A stretch of 64,000 bases of DNA from an uncultured Oscillospiraceae bacterium (GTDB lineage: Bacteria; Bacillota; Clostridia; Oscillospirales; Acutalibacteraceae), in NCBI GenBank assembly GCA_948471205.1, contig CAOKRT010000002.1:1-64000 (forward strand). Direction: 5' to 3'. The notes under the pieces were generated by a model. It saw only the letters and a list, made by a program, of their open reading frames with translations. It was not told the DNA's origin and searched no databases. Made by a program: the position numbers and the translations under genes. Position 1 is the first letter of the stretch. The number at the start of each line of letters is the position of its first letter. Shown piece after piece: positions 62,932 to 64,000 of the stretch.

Positions 62932-64000
62932 TTTCGTTTTCCTTCTTTTCTTTTTCGGTTATTTTAATTTTATCCGCTCTTTTTCCATCTGTGGAAACAA
63001 CTGTTATATCAAGATTTTCAAAAGAAAAACTATCATGAACTTCGGGAATTTTATCTGTTTTCATCATAACGAATCCGTTTACGGTTGAAACTTCATATTC
63101 CTCTGCAAAAATATGAAAGAATTCAAAAAAATCCTCAAGCGAAGCTGAGCCGTCAACTATATATTCGTTTTCTGAAATTTTTTCAATATCAACTGAAACC
63201 TCATCGTGCTCATCCCATATTTCGCCAACAAGCTCTTCCAGTATATCTTCAAGCGTAACAATACCCTTTGTGCCGCCGAATTCATCAACAACAACCGCAA
63301 GGTGCGTTTTGTTTTTCTGAAGAATACGAAGAAGCTTTGATATTTTTGTATCAGGCGACACGGTTGGAACAGGTTTTAGAATTGTTCTTAACGATTTTAG
63401 ATTTCTGTCTCTCGCAGCTTCAAAATCACGGTGGTGAATCAACCCCACAATATGGTCTATATCGTCTATATAAACCGGAAGCCTGCTGAAATTGCTTTCT
63501 TTAAATACTTTTTCTATTTCCGCGAAGGAAGAATATTTATCAACTGCCGCAACATCCACACGGTGCGTTAATATATCTGAAACATCAATATCATCAAATT
63601 CAATGGAGGAACGAATGAGTTTTGACTCGTTGTCATCTATTTCTCCGCCCGAATGTGCTTCATTAACATATGATTTCAGCTCTTCTTCCGTAACAGTGCT
63701 TACTTTGTTCAGCCCGAAAAGCTTTGTGATTAATTTAGACCAGCCCCTGAAAAACAGATTAAGCGGACTGAAAACAATGATAAAGAACTTAACAATCGGA
63801 GCCACCGCAACAGCATATATTTCTGCTTTTTCCTTTGCAATCTGCTTTGGTGTAACCTCGCCGAAAATCAGCACAATAACGGTCATTACAACAGTAGAAA
63901 GCGTTGTTCCGAGCTGCTGACCGAAAAATCCGGTAAACACAAGCGTAGCTATTGATGTGCAGGCAATATTCACAAGATTGTTTCCTATCAGAATAGTTGA
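62918..64000 (-). CDS. CNNM/CorC (HlyC-like) membrane protein with CBS domains, N terminus outside window
   Basis: At least 360 aa; the frame runs through the window edge (the last visible residues read STILIGNNLVNIA). The visible part has the end of the DUF21/CNNM membrane domain (VIVLIFGEVTPKQIAKEKAE), then a CBS pair (THRVDVAAVDKYSSF... and LKPVPTVSPDTKISKLL...VVVDEFGGTKGIVTLEDILEELVGEI). A CorC/HlyC C-terminal domain follows. The family is linked to Mg2+/Co2+ efflux or Mg homeostasis; older hemolysin names are historical. It overlaps pth by 14 nt. Confidence 0.92.
   Translation of the reverse strand, partial: STILIGNNLVNIACTSIATLVFTGFFGQQLGTTLSTVVMTVIVLIFGEVTPKQIAKEKAEIYAVAVAPIVKFFIIVFSPLNLFFRGWSKLITKLFGLNKVSTVTEEELKSYVNEAHSGGEIDDNESKLIRSSIEFDDIDVSDILTHRVDVAAVDKYSSFAEIEKVFKESNFSRLPVYIDDIDHIVGLIHHRDFEAARDRNLKSLRTILKPVPTVSPDTKISKLLRILQKNKTHLAVVVDEFGGTKGIVTLEDILEELVGEIWDEHDEVSVDIEKISENEYIVDGSASLEDFFEFFHIFAEEYEVSTVNGFVMMKTDKIPEVHDSFSFENLDITVVSTDGKRADKIKITEKEKKENENVSE

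Overview
The window looks like chromosome from an anaerobic, probably gut-associated Clostridia (Oscillospirales/Ruminococcaceae-like). This rests on the moderately A+T-rich coding style, AGGAGG-type ribosome sites, an hrcA-grpE-dnaK-dnaJ operon under a perfect CIRCE element, an RNase P RNA that reads as type A, a PanG-type ketopantoate reductase, split glutamate synthase genes and cell-wall-binding repeat proteins. The genus cannot be named from the sequence alone. About 52 protein genes (one disrupted, two cut by the window edges), one tRNA and one RNase P RNA are supported.

Layout. 1-4.4 kb: two tandem copies of a surface cassette. Each has a secreted protein with cell-wall-binding repeats and a papain-like cysteine protease domain, followed by a signal-peptide protein with a C-terminal membrane anchor. 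The repeat regions are nearly identical, while the protease domains and partners are strongly diverged. The second copy is broken by a 275-bp MITE-like element. 4.5-8 kb: typA, hemW, dCMP deaminase. 8-12.5 kb: malic enzyme, glpK and acpP leftward, diverging from aroE-aroK. 12.5-15.3 kb: orphan ABC-2 permease, two tiny genes diverging from an XRE regulator, and a CHAP-domain wall hydrolase preceded by two WalR-like boxes. 15.3-20.1 kb: heat-shock operon. 20.1-25.1 kb: ugd, DUF5662 protein, unknown membrane protein, DUF3048 protein, an actin-like remnant protein and a 60-aa gene. 25.1-28.9 kb (leftward): rnpB, IolJ-like aldolase, IolC-like kinase and an Lsa-type ABC-F protein. 29-35.7 kb: LCP protein, pyrophosphatase-like/NUDIX fusion, small multidrug export protein, membrane-anchored GH27 with an inserted domain, DUF5054 protein. 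35.8-40.8 kb: pantothenate/CoA operon panG-panB-panC-panD-coaBC-coaX. 41-45.4 kb: two divergent HTH genes around a palindrome, an AgrA/AgrC-type two-component system, an esterase. 45.7-55.5 kb: tRNA-Ser and a nitrogen block (three-gene split glutamate synthase plus purF, a GDPD, an Amt-PII fusion, glnA) with terminator-like hairpins in front of glnA and amt. 55.5-64 kb: CapA-like protein, Ca2+/Na+ antiporter, M23 peptidase, mfd, pth and a truncated CorC/HlyC-type protein.

How the parts work together. The glutamine synthetase, ammonium carrier with fused PII sensor and glutamate synthase form an ammonia assimilation unit, and PurF uses the glutamine produced. The six pan/coa genes give a route from 2-oxoisovalerate and aspartate to phosphopantetheine; the ACP that uses the cofactor is elsewhere in the window. 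Several envelope genes (CHAP, LCP, M23, CapA, wall-binding protease) point to a Gram-positive wall with teichoic-acid-like polymers. No CRISPR array, prophage, replication origin, rRNA operon or full insertion sequence was seen.
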